Part shown: piece after piece, positions 55,163-63,799 of the stretch
Layout: every line of letters begins with the position of its first letter
Numbering within the stretch: the stretch's first letter is position 1
Source: Paenibacillus sp. LHD-117
Lineage (GTDB): Bacteria; Bacillota; Bacilli; Paenibacillales; Paenibacillaceae
Assembly: GCF_030929555.1 (NCBI RefSeq)
Contig: NZ_JAVFVT010000010.1
Location: 121,534-185,533 of the forward strand
DNA: 64,000 nucleotides
Direction of reading: 5' to 3'
Made by a program: the position numbers and the translations under genes
Notes under the pieces: model-generated
The model's database searches: none
Seen by the model: only the letters and a program-made list of their open reading frames with translations
What the model was told of the DNA's origin: nothing

Positions 55163-56206
55163 TCATTGCGCCGATACCCAGCGGCCTTCCGAGAACGACT
55201 CGATGATCGCGTCGATCGTCCGTTGGTTGATGTACCCGTCTTCGATCGTCGCGTTCAGCCCGTCGTCCTTGCCCTTTAACAGGTCGAAAAACGCCTGCAT
55301 CTGATCCGATTTGTACGACTCCGGAACGTCCAGGAAGCGGAAGTCTCCCTCTTCGTCCTCGAAGTTCGCCTCCAGCGTATCCTCGGCTTCGAGGTTATAG
55401 ACAAGCGAGCCTTTGGAGCCGTATACCTCGATCCGCTGGTAATTGCCGCGGCCATAAGCGAACCGGGAAATTTGCATCGAAGACGAAATGCCGTTCTCCA
55501 TTCGGCCGAGCACGTGGCAGAAGTCGTCGACGTCGACCTCACCTTTGCCGCTGCCGTCCAGCTTGTCGCGTTCGCGGACGATCGTGTCGCCGTGGCCGAC
55601 AACGCTCGTCGTCTCCCCGACCAAGAAGCGGTGAAGATCCAGAATATGCGAGCCCAGGTCGCCGAGCGCGCCGGATCCGGACAGCTCTTTGCTAAAGCGC
55701 CAGTACAGCGGCACTTCCTCGGAGATTGCCCAGCCTTGCAGGTACTGGCTGTAGACATGGCGAATCTCGCCCAACTTGCCGGACTCTATCAGCTCCCGCG
55801 CGTAACGAACCGCGCCGCGGTACCGGTACGAGAAACAGACGATATGCGGCACCGGCTTGCCCGCCAGCTCCTCGCGCAGAACCAAAGCTTCTTTCGTGTC
55901 GAGCGCGATCGGCTTCTCGAGTGCGAATGGCTTCCCGAACCGGATCGCGTCCAGCGCGACCGCGAAGTGGTTCATGTTCGGTGTGCCGATCATGACCGCG
56001 TCGACCTCCGAGTCGGCCAATATATCTTCATGACGGGAATAACGGCGCTCCGGCGGAATGCCTAGCGTCTCTCCCCGTTCGGCGAGCGCCTTTTCGTTGA
56101 CGTCGCAGATCGCGTACAGCTCCGCGTCCGGACTATTCTCGATGCCCCAAATATGATAATTGGCGATGCCGCCCATTCCGATGATGCCGATTTTCAGCTT
56201 TCCCAT
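55163..56206 (-). CDS. Gfo/Idh/MocA-family oxidoreductase
   Basis: NAD(P)-dependent sugar or polyol dehydrogenase of about 347 residues. The Rossmann motif is IGIIGMGGIANYH with acidic D after the second strand (AICDVNEKAL). The family motif EKPIAL contains the expected lysine, and GSHILDLHRFLVG gives the Gly-x-His substrate-binding residues. ATG 56206 (MGKLKIGII) is chosen by homology; ATG 56215 is an alternative with a closer AAGGA. It heads an operon with thuA and is divergent from an AraC regulator, which probably controls it. Confidence 0.93.
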   Translation of the reverse strand: MGKLKIGIIGMGGIANYHIWGIENSPDAELYAICDVNEKALAERGETLGIPPERRYSRHEDILADSEVDAVMIGTPNMNHFAVALDAIRFGKPFALEKPIALDTKEALVLREELAGKPVPHIVCFSYRYRGAVRYARELIESGKLGEIRHVYSQYLQGWAISEEVPLYWRFSKELSGSGALGDLGSHILDLHRFLVGETTSVVGHGDTIVRERDKLDGSGKGEVDVDDFCHVLGRMENGISSSMQISRFAYGRGNYQRIEVYGSKGSLVYNLEAEDTLEANFEDEEGDFRFLDVPESYKSDQMQAFFDLLKGKDDGLNATIEDGYINQRTIDAIIESFSEGRWVSAQ

Positions 56207-56341
56207 AGCCACCATCCATTCCTTGAATGTTGTATCCGTTTCATCCACAGTATAGAGTGTGCTAGAATAATCGGGAATGTGGGATCATGACGCTTTTTGT
56301 ATAATACCGACTTTTCCAAAACGAGGAAGGATGTGACGGAC
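56207..56341. promoter_or_regulatory. Divergent promoter region between the Gfo/Idh/MocA operon and the AraC gene
   Basis: The minus strand carries a TATACT -10 near 56248-56253 without a good -35, consistent with activator dependence. The plus strand carries TATAAT at 56300-56305. AraC binding sites are expected here but none could be assigned. Confidence 0.45.
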
Positions 56342-57226
56342 ATGCTGGAGATGAACGTGGAACGAGTGCCGAAGATCATACTGATGGGGTTCGTTTCGTA
56401 TGCGACGCCTTGGATTCACTTCTTCCGGCATTCGGACGAGCATATTCTCTACGTGATCAAAAGCGGGGAGCTTCATATGAAGGAGAACGGGATCGAATAC
56501 GTGTTGAAACGCGGGGACATGCTGCTGCTTGAGCCCGGCATGGATCATGAAGGGACGCGAAAGGCAACCTGCGACTATTACTATTTTCACTTCCTGCATC
56601 CCGGCTTGAAGGCAACGGCGAAAGAGATCGATCCCTCGGAGCTTGCCCGGAGCTACGTGCTCGAGGAAGCCGCGGAGCCGGGCGAGGAGCCGCTCCATTA
56701 TTTGCCGAAACATTGCTCCATCACTGACAAAACCAGCTTTCACCAGCTCATGCACGCTATGAACGAGCTTCTGCTCCTGTACCGCCGGAAACATTACAAT
56801 CGCGGCTTGACCGCGCTCCGGTTCTCGGAGTTTCTTATCGAGCTGTCGCGCGACTACCTGCTGAATGTGCTCCGCAACGAAGGCGGCAAAGGATCCAAAG
56901 CCATCTCCAAGGTGCACGCCTTGTTGGATTACATCGAGCAGCATTACACCGGCAAAATCACAAGTGAGCTCATTGAGCGGGAGTTCGAGTCCAACTACGA
57001 TTACTTGAACCGCGTCTTCAAGGAGCATACGGGCGAGACGATTATGCGCTACGTGAACAAAATTCGCATCCAGCACGCGCAGGAGCTGATCCGGGCGACG
57101 CATATGAGTTTTGGCGAGATCGGGTATTTGACGGGCCTCGAGGATCCGTATTATTTCAGCAAGGTGTTCAAGCAATACGTGGGATTGTCGCCGATGCAGT
57201 ACTACAAGAAGGTAAGAGAGTCGTAG
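56342..57226 (+). CDS. AraC-family regulator with N-terminal cupin domain
   Basis: 294 residues from ATG 56342 (MLEMNVERVPKI); a GTG three codons earlier is possible. The N-terminal half is a cupin sensor (HSDEHILYVIKSGELHMKEN, LKRGDMLLLEPGMDHEGTR). The C-terminal 100 residues form the double helix-turn-helix (ITSELIEREFESNYDYLNRVFKEHTGETIMRYVN, then GEIGYLTGLEDPYYFSKVFKQYVGLSPMQY). Divergent placement next to the Gfo/Idh/MocA-thuA operon suggests it activates that operon in response to a sugar. Confidence 0.93.
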   Translation: MLEMNVERVPKIILMGFVSYATPWIHFFRHSDEHILYVIKSGELHMKENGIEYVLKRGDMLLLEPGMDHEGTRKATCDYYYFHFLHPGLKATAKEIDPSELARSYVLEEAAEPGEEPLHYLPKHCSITDKTSFHQLMHAMNELLLLYRRKHYNRGLTALRFSEFLIELSRDYLLNVLRNEGGKGSKAISKVHALLDYIEQHYTGKITSELIEREFESNYDYLNRVFKEHTGETIMRYVNKIRIQHAQELIRATHMSFGEIGYLTGLEDPYYFSKVFKQYVGLSPMQYYKKVRES

Positions 57227-57236
57227 CGGAGGCGTC

Positions 57237-57424
57237 CATTAGAAGGAAAAACTCCCACTAATCTGCACCTTCTCTTGGACGATGCCGGTTAGAAGGAAAG
57301 TCTCCCGCTAATTTGATCGATACGATGGTTTGACCCTCGAAAACGACCAATTAGTTGGAGAAATTCCCGTTTACCTCGAAATTTTCAGGTAGCCTTCGAA
57401 ATTATAGGGAGGATTTCCTGTTAA
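57237..57424. repeat. Cluster of short palindromic repeats (GGAAAACTCCC type)
   Basis: Four degenerate copies of a unit TTAG-N2-GGA-N5-TCCC-N2-TAA: near 57239 (AAGGAAAAACTCCCACTAAT), 57288 (AAGGAAAGTCTCCCGCTAAT), 57351 (TTGGAGAAATTCCCGTT) and an inverted copy at 57402 (GGGAGGATTTCCTGTTAAA). Each unit is itself a small palindrome. This looks like a genome-wide intergenic repeat family; no coding potential is visible. Confidence 0.7.
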
Positions 57425-57444
57425 ATGTTAGATAGCCAGCGGCG

Positions 57445-57484
57445 GGCGCGGCAAAATGAAAAGGCCGCTCAATAGAGCAGCCTC
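57445..57484 (-). terminator. Terminator overlapping the alkA stop
   Basis: GGCTGCTC/GAGCGGCC hairpin around ATT(A), followed by TTTTCATTTT on the minus strand; the stem overlaps the last codons of alkA. Confidence 0.75.
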
Positions 57485-58455
57485 CACAAATAAAATGTCG
57501 CGTACGCCTCCCAGCTGGTCCAGCCAGCCGACATCTCGAGAAGCTCCGCCTTCGTCGGCTTGCGATCCAGCCCCGTCAACGATTTGATCGCGTTGTGCAG
57601 CCCAACGTCGTCGATCGGGAACGCGTCCGGGAAACGCAGGCAGCGCATGATGACGTAATGCGCCGTCCAAGGGCCAATCCCCCGCCTGCTGACCAGCAAA
57701 CGCTCCGCTTCCTTCAGCCCGCCTGCCGACAGCAGGTGCTCCTTCGTTAGTTCTCCCGAAGCGACCGCCGCGGCCGTGTCGATCAAATATTCGCTCTTGC
57801 GGGCCGTCATGCGCAGCGGATCGAGCTCCTCTATCGTCAGTTCCGCGATCGTCTCCGGTGAAGGGAATAGCCAATACGATTCGCCCCCATGCTCGATAGA
57901 CTCGCCATACCGCTCCACCAGTCTGCGCTTCAGCGTATAGGCGAACGCCAGGTTGATCTGCTGGCCGATGATGCCCCAGCAGAGCGCCTCGAACAAATCC
58001 GGAATGCCGAGCAGCCGAAGGCCGCGGAAGCGAGCAGCCGGTTCCTTGAGCAGCGGATCCCCCTCCGCCAGCTCATAGAACGGAGTCAAGTCGCGATCCA
58101 GATCGAACCATTCGCGCGTGTAGGCGACCGCCGCGGCGGTCAAGGGGGTGAGAGCGGAAGGCGCAAGCACAGTCTTCGGCTCCGCGAATGCATGAACATG
58201 CCCCGAAACCGGCTCAGTCAAGCCCGCTGCCCGTACGCGTTCGATCCGCACTGGTTCGGACAACCGCTCCAGCTTCAAACCGCCCGATTCATCTTCGCTT
58301 ACTTTCCATACGGCCGCGAATCGCCCGTCGGTCATGGCCTTGTACACCGCGTCGCCCTCCACGCGGAATAGGCATTCGTTGCTCGATCGTTTCAAATAAG
58401 CCAAATGCTGCCCGAAGTCGAACGCTTTCGGCACGGGCAGCGTAACGGTTTCCAT
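57469..58455 (-). CDS. alkA: DNA-3-methyladenine glycosylase II (AlkA-type)
   Basis: Removes alkylated bases to start base-excision repair. The 328 residues have an N-terminal AlkA_N-like beta-domain (about 1-115) and an HhH-GPD fold with EALCWGIIGQQINLAFAY. The helix-hairpin-helix is LLVSRRGIGPWTAHYVIMRCLRFPDAFPIDDVGL, with the catalytic aspartate in PIDDVGL. No iron-sulphur cluster motif. A single gene followed by a terminator that overlaps its stop codon. Confidence 0.93.
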   Translation of the reverse strand: METVTLPVPKAFDFGQHLAYLKRSSNECLFRVEGDAVYKAMTDGRFAAVWKVSEDESGGLKLERLSEPVRIERVRAAGLTEPVSGHVHAFAEPKTVLAPSALTPLTAAAVAYTREWFDLDRDLTPFYELAEGDPLLKEPAARFRGLRLLGIPDLFEALCWGIIGQQINLAFAYTLKRRLVERYGESIEHGGESYWLFPSPETIAELTIEELDPLRMTARKSEYLIDTAAAVASGELTKEHLLSAGGLKEAERLLVSRRGIGPWTAHYVIMRCLRFPDAFPIDDVGLHNAIKSLTGLDRKPTKAELLEMSAGWTSWEAYATFYLWRLLY

Positions 58456-58554
58456 CGCAAATTCACTTTCCTCTCGGTCGCTTCATACTCATAGTTGTAC
58501 CACAGAACGTCGGCCAAGCCGATTTCGCAATCTTGCGCTTTTATTCCGCTCTAC

Positions 58555-58616
58555 AAAAAAGAAGCAGCAGCAGGACGGCCGCATTAACCGCGGCCATTCC
58601 ATGCTTCTGCTTCTTC
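58555..58616 (-). terminator. Terminator of the bdbDC operon
   Basis: GAAGCAGAAGCAT and matching GCTGCTGCTTC arms with an inner GGCCGC/GCGGCC helix, followed by TTTTTT on the minus strand, about 12 bases after the bdbC stop. Confidence 0.88.
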
Positions 58617-58627
58617 AAACAGCCTTC

Positions 58628-59044
58628 TTAGTCGTTATCGTCCTTCTTGGCGATGAACAACAAGATCGTAATGAGCGTAAATCCGGTCAACGCCAGGAAC
58701 GGAATCGTAATAAATCCGAGCCAGTTGATCCATTCCGTCGTGCAGGGAACGCCCTGCGTACACGGCCTGATCTCTTTGAAGCCTGGAATTTTCTCCATCA
58801 TGTAATGGAACGTCGATATGCCCATGCCGACAATGGAGAGCGGCAGCACGTATTTGCGAATCGTATGTTCATTATAAAACGCCGCGATGCCGAGGATCAC
58901 GCTCAGCGGATACATCAATATGCGCTGGAACCAGCACAGATCGCACGGAATATAACCTTCGATTTCGCTAAAATACAGACTGCCCAGCGTCGCGACGACG
59001 GCGACCAGCCATGCGAGATACAGCGCGTTGCGCCTTAATGCCAT
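58628..59044 (-). CDS. bdbC: Disulfide bond formation protein BdbC (DsbB-like)
   Basis: Quinone-linked membrane oxidase that re-oxidises BdbD. The 138 residues have four membrane helices, the first redox pair C34/C37 in YIPCDLCWFQR and the second pair C95/C101 in RPCTQGVPCTTEW, as in Bacillus BdbC. It follows bdbD by 10 bases. Confidence 0.95.
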   Translation of the reverse strand: MALRRNALYLAWLVAVVATLGSLYFSEIEGYIPCDLCWFQRILMYPLSVILGIAAFYNEHTIRKYVLPLSIVGMGISTFHYMMEKIPGFKEIRPCTQGVPCTTEWINWLGFITIPFLALTGFTLITILLFIAKKDDND

Positions 59045-59054
59045 AAGCCCACCC

Positions 59055-59750
59055 CTATTCCAGGTTCTGCTCGATTGCCGCTTTAATCGCCGCGTAATCG
59101 AACGGATTTGCGATTTGCGTCTCGTTAATCATGATGGTAGGGGTTTGGTTCACCTTAAACTCCTGATAGAGCGCTTTGTCCAGCTCGAATTGTTTGGTTG
59201 GCTCCTCAGCGGTCAAACTCGCCCGGAAGGCTGCCTCGTCCAAAGTCGGCACGGTCGCTTTGGCTACTTCCACGACCTTATCTTCAGTCAGCCAGGCACT
59301 GTCATGATTGGTCGTCGGCTGCGCGTCGAACAACGCTTTGTGGAATGCCCAGAACTGCTCGGGGTACGATTGCAGGATCGATTCGCTCGCTACTGCCCCG
59401 GTAATGGACGGCTGATTGTGGAAATCGACATTAACATAAGAGAACGTCGCCTTGCCCGTATCAACGTAATCTTTTTGAAGCTGCGGCCAGATCGTCTCTC
59501 CCCATTGTTTGCAGGAAGGGCACATGTAGTCCCCGAATTCGACGATCGACACTTTGGCGTTCGCATCGCCAAGAACAGGCTGGGATTCGGTCGACGGCGC
59601 GACGGACAATTCCCGGTTTTCGCCTTCGTTTTTCTTCTGAACCTGGTTGATGACAACGAGCAATACGACGATCAGGATGATAATAGCCGTATACAATACG
59701 AAATTGCGGGAGCCCGAAGCTTTTTTATTGCGTCTTGCCTGTGCACTCAT
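59055..59750 (-). CDS. bdbD: Thiol-disulfide oxidoreductase BdbD (DsbA-like)
   Basis: Membrane-anchored extracytoplasmic thiol oxidase. One N-terminal helix (about 17-36) is followed by a linker and a DsbA-like thioredoxin domain with C77-P-S-C80 in EFGDYMCPSCKQWGE. The cis-proline loop is VNQTPTIMINETQIANP. It oxidises secreted proteins and passes electrons to BdbC, encoded downstream. The gene is divergent from the zinc/cadmium ATPase. Confidence 0.95.
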   Translation of the reverse strand: MSAQARRNKKASGSRNFVLYTAIIILIVVLLVVINQVQKKNEGENRELSVAPSTESQPVLGDANAKVSIVEFGDYMCPSCKQWGETIWPQLQKDYVDTGKATFSYVNVDFHNQPSITGAVASESILQSYPEQFWAFHKALFDAQPTTNHDSAWLTEDKVVEVAKATVPTLDEAAFRASLTAEEPTKQFELDKALYQEFKVNQTPTIMINETQIANPFDYAAIKAAIEQNLE

Positions 59751-59904
59751 TCTTCATTCACCTCGTTTGGTTTATGACAATTAGCGTACCATAACATGAG
59801 GACATCCTCCACATGCGGCAGGAGGAAAATTCGCACAATTTTATTACAGTCCGATTAAAGCGTTGTTAAGTGTGCCTAGAAAAACGAAAAATCGAATGAC
59901 GCCG

Positions 59905-59953
59905 TTGACAAAACAAGTTATCGAGGAATATCATATGAACAAGTATTCATATG
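59905..59953 (+). promoter_or_regulatory. Promoter and ArsR/SmtB-type operator of the metal ATPase
   Basis: TTGACA (59905-59910), 18-base spacer, TATCAT (59929-59934). Overlapping the -10 is CATATGAA-N6-TTCATATG (59932-59953), a perfect inverted repeat whose centre TGAACAAGTATTCA matches the 12-2-12 operator of CzrA/CadC/SmtB repressors. The regulator gene is not in the window. Confidence 0.82.
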
Positions 59954-59981
59954 TTTGAGCGCAGAAGGAAGGTGTACGCGG

Positions 59982-62159
59982 GTGAAAGAATATCAGGTAA
60001 AGGGGATGTCCTGCGGCGGCTGCGCCATGCGCCTCGAGCAGGAAATAAGGGAGCTTGATCATGGTGAGGACGCGACGCTCAGTTACAATTCCGGCAAGCT
60101 GAAGGTGAATGGGGATATATCGCTGGACGCCGTGCGCCGTATTTTGAAGTCGGATGGAGCGTCATTGGTTGCGATTCCCGATGGGCATGCGAATGGAAAT
60201 GGACAAGAGCATTCACATAGACGCCCAGATGGACATACGCATGCAGATACCCATGGTCACACGCACGCGGATGACCATGGGCATGAGCATTCCCATGGCG
60301 GCGGTCTTGCGAAGCTGAAGCCGGTACTTGCGGCGGCCGTCCTCTACGCCTCCACTCTGCTTGTTGACGGCTGGGCGGAGCCGCCTATCGCCATCCTGCT
60401 CTATTTGGCCGCGACCGCGATTAGCGGATACCCGACCTTTATGAAGGGTCTTCGCAATCTGCTGAAGCTGAAATTTACGATGGATACGCTGATGACCGTC
60501 GCCTTGATTGGCGCCGTGGCGATCGGCGAGTGGAAGGAAGCGACGCTTGTCGCCATCCTGTTCGGACTAAACGAATGGCTCGAGGGACTCGGCATGGAGA
60601 AGGCGCGGCGATCGATGGACGCGCTGCTGAAGACCGCTCCGAAGGAAGCGCTCAAGGTCGAAGACGGACGCGAATCCATCGTTCCGATCAGCGCCTTGTC
60701 GGCAGGCGATATCGTGCGGATTAAGCCCGGCGTCCAAATCCCTTCCGACGGCGTCGTGGTCGAAGGCATCAGCTCCGTAAACGAAGCCGCCATTACGGGC
60801 GAATCGCTGCCGCTTGACAAAAGCATCGGCGAACCGGTATTCGGCGGCAGCTTGAACCAAGACGGCATGCTGCTCGTGCGGATTACGAAGGCTTACGAAG
60901 ATTCGTCGCTCGCCCGCATTCTCCATCTCGTGCAGGAAGCGCAGGAGACGAAGACGCCTACGGAATTGTTCATCAACAAATTCGCGCGGTATTACACGCC
61001 TGCCATCATGATCATCGCCGCGCTCGTCATCTTGATTCCTCCCCTGCTGCTCGGCGGCGAGTGGAAAATATGGCTGTACCAAGGGTTATCCGTCCTAATC
61101 GTCGGATGTCCTTGCGCCTTGATTCTGGCCTCGCCGATCGCGATCGTTTCGGGCATCGCCCGGATGGCCAGGCACGGAATCCTCGTCAAAGGCGGCGTCT
61201 ATCTGGAGCAGCTTGGCAAGCTGGACATGATCGCCTTCGACAAAACAGGGACTTTGACGAAGGGCGAACCGCATGTAACGGAATCGCGGGTATATGACGA
61301 AGACCGGCTATTCCGTATCGCCGGCATGATCGAAGGCGCTTCGAGCCATCCGCTGGCGAAGGCGGTGCTGAAGGAAACCGAACGAAGGGGGATCCGGGTG
61401 GACGCGGCGCCCGCATCCATCCAAAACATCGCGGGCGTCGGCATGGAGGCCGTCATCGAAGGCCGCGCTTACAGGCTGGGCAACGAAAAAAGCGCGGCGC
61501 ATCTGGCGTTGCCGCAGGAAGTAATCGAGGATATCGAAGCATTGAAGGCTGCCGGACTCACGTTAGTGATCGTATCCGACGAAACGGATGTGCTTGGCTT
61601 GTTCGGCATCGAGGACGAGGTGCGCGAGGAAAGCCCTGCCGTCATTGCTGCGCTTCATCGGTTGGGAATCCGCAAGACGGTTATGTTAACCGGCGATCAC
61701 GCTCGAACGGCGCAGAAAGTAGCTCGGCAAGTCGGCGTGACGGAAGCGAAGAGCGGCCTGCTGCCCGAGGATAAAGTAACGGCGATTCGCGCGTTATCGG
61801 CAGAAGGACGCGTCGCGATGGTCGGCGACGGCGTCAACGACGCGCCCGCTCTCGCCGCCGCGGGACTCGGAATCGCGATGGGCAAGGGTACCGACAGCGC
61901 CATGGAAACGGCGGACATCGTGCTGATGCAGGACCATCTCGGCAAGCTGCCTTACGCCGTGAAGATCGCGAGACATGCCGGCCGGATCATCCGCCTGAAC
62001 ATCGCGATCGCGCTCGGGCTCAAGCTGATCGCGCTGCTGCTCACGATCCCGGGCTGGCTGACGCTTTGGATCGCGATCCTTTCGGATATGGGCGCGACCA
62101 TCCTCGTCACGCTCATCGGACTGACGATGTTCGCGGAGCGGAAGGAACGCGTATCGTAA
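59982..62159 (+). CDS. cadA: Heavy-metal P1B-type ATPase, Zn/Cd/Co type, with His-rich linker
   Basis: Exports divalent metals. 725 residues from GTG 59982 (MKEYQVKGM), chosen because AAGG lies nine bases upstream and the HMA domain starts here. The metal domain has GMSCGGC, followed by a linker rich in His-Asp (about 70-105, e.g. GHTHADDHGHEHSHGG) that can bind zinc. Then come eight helices with CPC in VGCPCALILASP, the phosphorylation site DKTGTLTKG, HP in SSHPLAKAV and GDGVNDAPAL. The C-terminal helix has the ILSDMGATILV pattern of ZntA/CadA pumps. The ArsR-type operator agrees with a zinc/cadmium substrate. Confidence 0.93.
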   Translation: MKEYQVKGMSCGGCAMRLEQEIRELDHGEDATLSYNSGKLKVNGDISLDAVRRILKSDGASLVAIPDGHANGNGQEHSHRRPDGHTHADTHGHTHADDHGHEHSHGGGLAKLKPVLAAAVLYASTLLVDGWAEPPIAILLYLAATAISGYPTFMKGLRNLLKLKFTMDTLMTVALIGAVAIGEWKEATLVAILFGLNEWLEGLGMEKARRSMDALLKTAPKEALKVEDGRESIVPISALSAGDIVRIKPGVQIPSDGVVVEGISSVNEAAITGESLPLDKSIGEPVFGGSLNQDGMLLVRITKAYEDSSLARILHLVQEAQETKTPTELFINKFARYYTPAIMIIAALVILIPPLLLGGEWKIWLYQGLSVLIVGCPCALILASPIAIVSGIARMARHGILVKGGVYLEQLGKLDMIAFDKTGTLTKGEPHVTESRVYDEDRLFRIAGMIEGASSHPLAKAVLKETERRGIRVDAAPASIQNIAGVGMEAVIEGRAYRLGNEKSAAHLALPQEVIEDIEALKAAGLTLVIVSDETDVLGLFGIEDEVREESPAVIAALHRLGIRKTVMLTGDHARTAQKVARQVGVTEAKSGLLPEDKVTAIRALSAEGRVAMVGDGVNDAPALAAAGLGIAMGKGTDSAMETADIVLMQDHLGKLPYAVKIARHAGRIIRLNIAIALGLKLIALLLTIPGWLTLWIAILSDMGATILVTLIGLTMFAERKERVS

Positions 62160-62292
62160 GGCTGCGCCTTGCTCGCGGCTGAGATGGCATCGCCCTAATT
62201 CCCGCGAACCGCTTCGCATCCAGTCCCGCCCGCACAACCAAGGTGAAACGACTGTCGCCGTCCTTTGGCGGAGCAGTGCGTTTCATTCCGAG

Positions 62293-62338
62293 AATTCTAA
62301 GCCTGGATAAGGTGCAACACTTATAGATTCTTAGAATT
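62293..62338. repeat. Inverted repeat between convergent genes
   Basis: AATTCTAAG (62293-62301) and CTTAGAATT (62330-62338) with an inner ATAAG/CTTAT helix. It precedes the main terminator and may be a second, weaker terminator for either strand. Confidence 0.55.
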
Positions 62339-62340
62339 TT

Positions 62341-62392
62341 AAAAAACCAGTCTGCAACGAGCTGATAGCGCTCGGCAGGCTGGTTTTTTTCG
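62341..62392 (+). terminator. Bidirectional terminator between the metal ATPase and epimerase genes
   Basis: AACCAG-CTGC-CGAGC / GCTCG-GCAG-CTGGTT stem with seven T residues after it on the plus strand and an A-run before it that serves the minus strand. Confidence 0.9.
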
Positions 62393-62438
62393 TGATATTC
62401 GATCGGTCCGTTAAATAAGAAATGACTTCGATTATAGC

Positions 62439-63209
62439 TTACTCCTCAGCCAGCGAGCTCAAGTACCGATAGCTGATGGCCAAGCTTTCGAACGGATCGC
62501 GCAAGCAGACGTCCTGTTCGACGACATACCATTCCACGCCGATCTCGCGGCAAGCTTTGATAATGGCCGGGAAGTTCAGATTGCCTTCGCCGATCTCCGC
62601 GAAAACTTGTTTGTTGTCGACGATCGCCATGTCTTTCAGGTGAACGACGCGCATGCGGCCGTCGACCTCCCGAACCGCTTCCACCGGATTCGCGCCGCCG
62701 GCTTGCACCCAATACATATCCAGCTCAAAGTGGACCGCGTCCTTGTCGCTTTCGCCTTGCAGGATAACCATGCCGGTTCTGCCTTCGAACTTCGTATATT
62801 CGAAATGATGATTGTGGTAAATAAACTGCAGTCCATGCTCCTTCAGCTTGCGGCCGATCTCGCTGGCAATGCCCGCAAACTCGGCGTACCCCGCGCCTCC
62901 CGCGTTCCGGAACGACTCCGGAATGGCTCCCAATCCGACATACCGACAATTCCAAAGCTTATGTTTTGCGATCGTCGCTTCCAGGTCGTTCGTCAGGGCG
63001 TCGTAACCGACATGCGTCGCGCAGATCGTCAGGCCGAATTCGTCCGCAATCGCTTTCACGACTTCCGGAGCAATCGGACCTACGCCGGACATCTGCACCG
63101 CCTCGTATCCAATTTCCTTCACCTTCCGAAGAGATTCCCTGAGTCCCGCCTCGTCCTTGCAGTAGTCCCTGAGCGTGTATAGCTGAGCCGCAATCATAGA
63201 TTTTTTCAT
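62439..63209 (-). CDS. Sugar phosphate isomerase/epimerase (xylose-isomerase-like TIM barrel)
   Basis: 256 residues of the AP-endonuclease-2/IolE-type fold. Metal-site residues appear as the Glu in YEAVQMSG-type strand 1 (GYEAVQM), His in CATHVGYDAL, YHNHHFEY, the Glu/Asp in FELDMYWVQAGG, His in RVVHLKDM and Glu in WYVVEQDVCLRDPFES. Such enzymes isomerise or epimerise sugars and keto-sugars and often partner with Gfo/Idh/MocA enzymes, one of which is encoded at 55163-56206. GGTGGC precedes the ATG. Confidence 0.9.
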   Translation of the reverse strand: MKKSMIAAQLYTLRDYCKDEAGLRESLRKVKEIGYEAVQMSGVGPIAPEVVKAIADEFGLTICATHVGYDALTNDLEATIAKHKLWNCRYVGLGAIPESFRNAGGAGYAEFAGIASEIGRKLKEHGLQFIYHNHHFEYTKFEGRTGMVILQGESDKDAVHFELDMYWVQAGGANPVEAVREVDGRMRVVHLKDMAIVDNKQVFAEIGEGNLNFPAIIKACREIGVEWYVVEQDVCLRDPFESLAISYRYLSSLAEE

Positions 63210-63340
63210 CGATTCGCCACCTTCTCATCGTAATTGGATTGAAAATCAAACAACGTCTACGATGAGTATAACAGTCCTGTTTTTTTCTGCTTGTCTGGCA
63301 TTAACGCGCAAACCTTCTTCTTTTGACTCTGATTGACCTC

Positions 63341-63592
63341 TTATATCAGCTTCGATTCGATCTGCTCGATCTTGGCGCACAGCTCCTGATGCCACTCGGC
63401 ATCTCCGCTCGTATACGCAACGAACGCGACGGACTTCAGCGAATCGAGATTGGATACGAGATCGAAGTTCACCTTCAGGCAATGCTCCATCTCGCGTTTC
63501 TCCAGCGGCGACAGCATATGGTAACCTCCGATTGCTCTTGCTTTAAGCGTTAGCTCGGCCAGACGCCGATGCACGGGATGAATGCCTACCAT
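63341..63592 (-). CDS. Small conserved-looking protein of unknown function
   Basis: 83 residues, predicted mainly helical (RRLAELTLKARAIGGYHMLSPLEKREMEHCLKVN, then LDSLKSVAFVAYTSGD and WHQELCAKIEQIES). AAAGGAGG lies at ideal distance before ATG, so it is probably a real gene. I recall similar short proteins in Paenibacillus genomes but no known function. It lies 128 bases downstream of the 3' end of a group II intron on the same strand. Confidence 0.75.
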   Translation of the reverse strand: MVGIHPVHRRLAELTLKARAIGGYHMLSPLEKREMEHCLKVNFDLVSNLDSLKSVAFVAYTSGDAEWHQELCAKIEQIESKLI

Positions 63593-63722
63593 GTAGCGTT
63601 CCTCCTTTAACGGATTATCCGAATGTGATTGGTCTTATCAGCATGTCCGCGTATGGAGGATCGCAAACCTAACCGATACCGTTCGTGCAAAGATCAGAAA
63701 GAAGGTTATTCGTAGAAAAATC

Positions 63723-63790
63723 GAGTAGGCCTATGCGCATGCGCATAGGCCTCTCACAGATCCGGACTTGCGGGTCATCGCATCCGGCTC
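63723..63790 (-). ncRNA. Group II intron domains V and VI
   Basis: Domain V is the 33-nt hairpin 63790-63758, opening GAGCCGGA (with the catalytic AGC) and closing TCCGGATCT. Domain VI (63757-63723) is a long hairpin built on the palindrome GGCCTATGCGC/GCGCATAGGCC. It is closed by GAGA against T(A)CTC with one unpaired A at 63726, the lariat branch point, six bases before the 3' end. Confidence 0.85.
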
Positions 63791-63799
63791 CTCCAGTGA

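Noticed and set aside
63723..63757. Simple intrinsic terminator at the GGCCTATGCGC palindrome
   Set aside because: Its position after domain V, the bulged branch-point A and the CTACTCGAT end identify it as group II intron domain VI.
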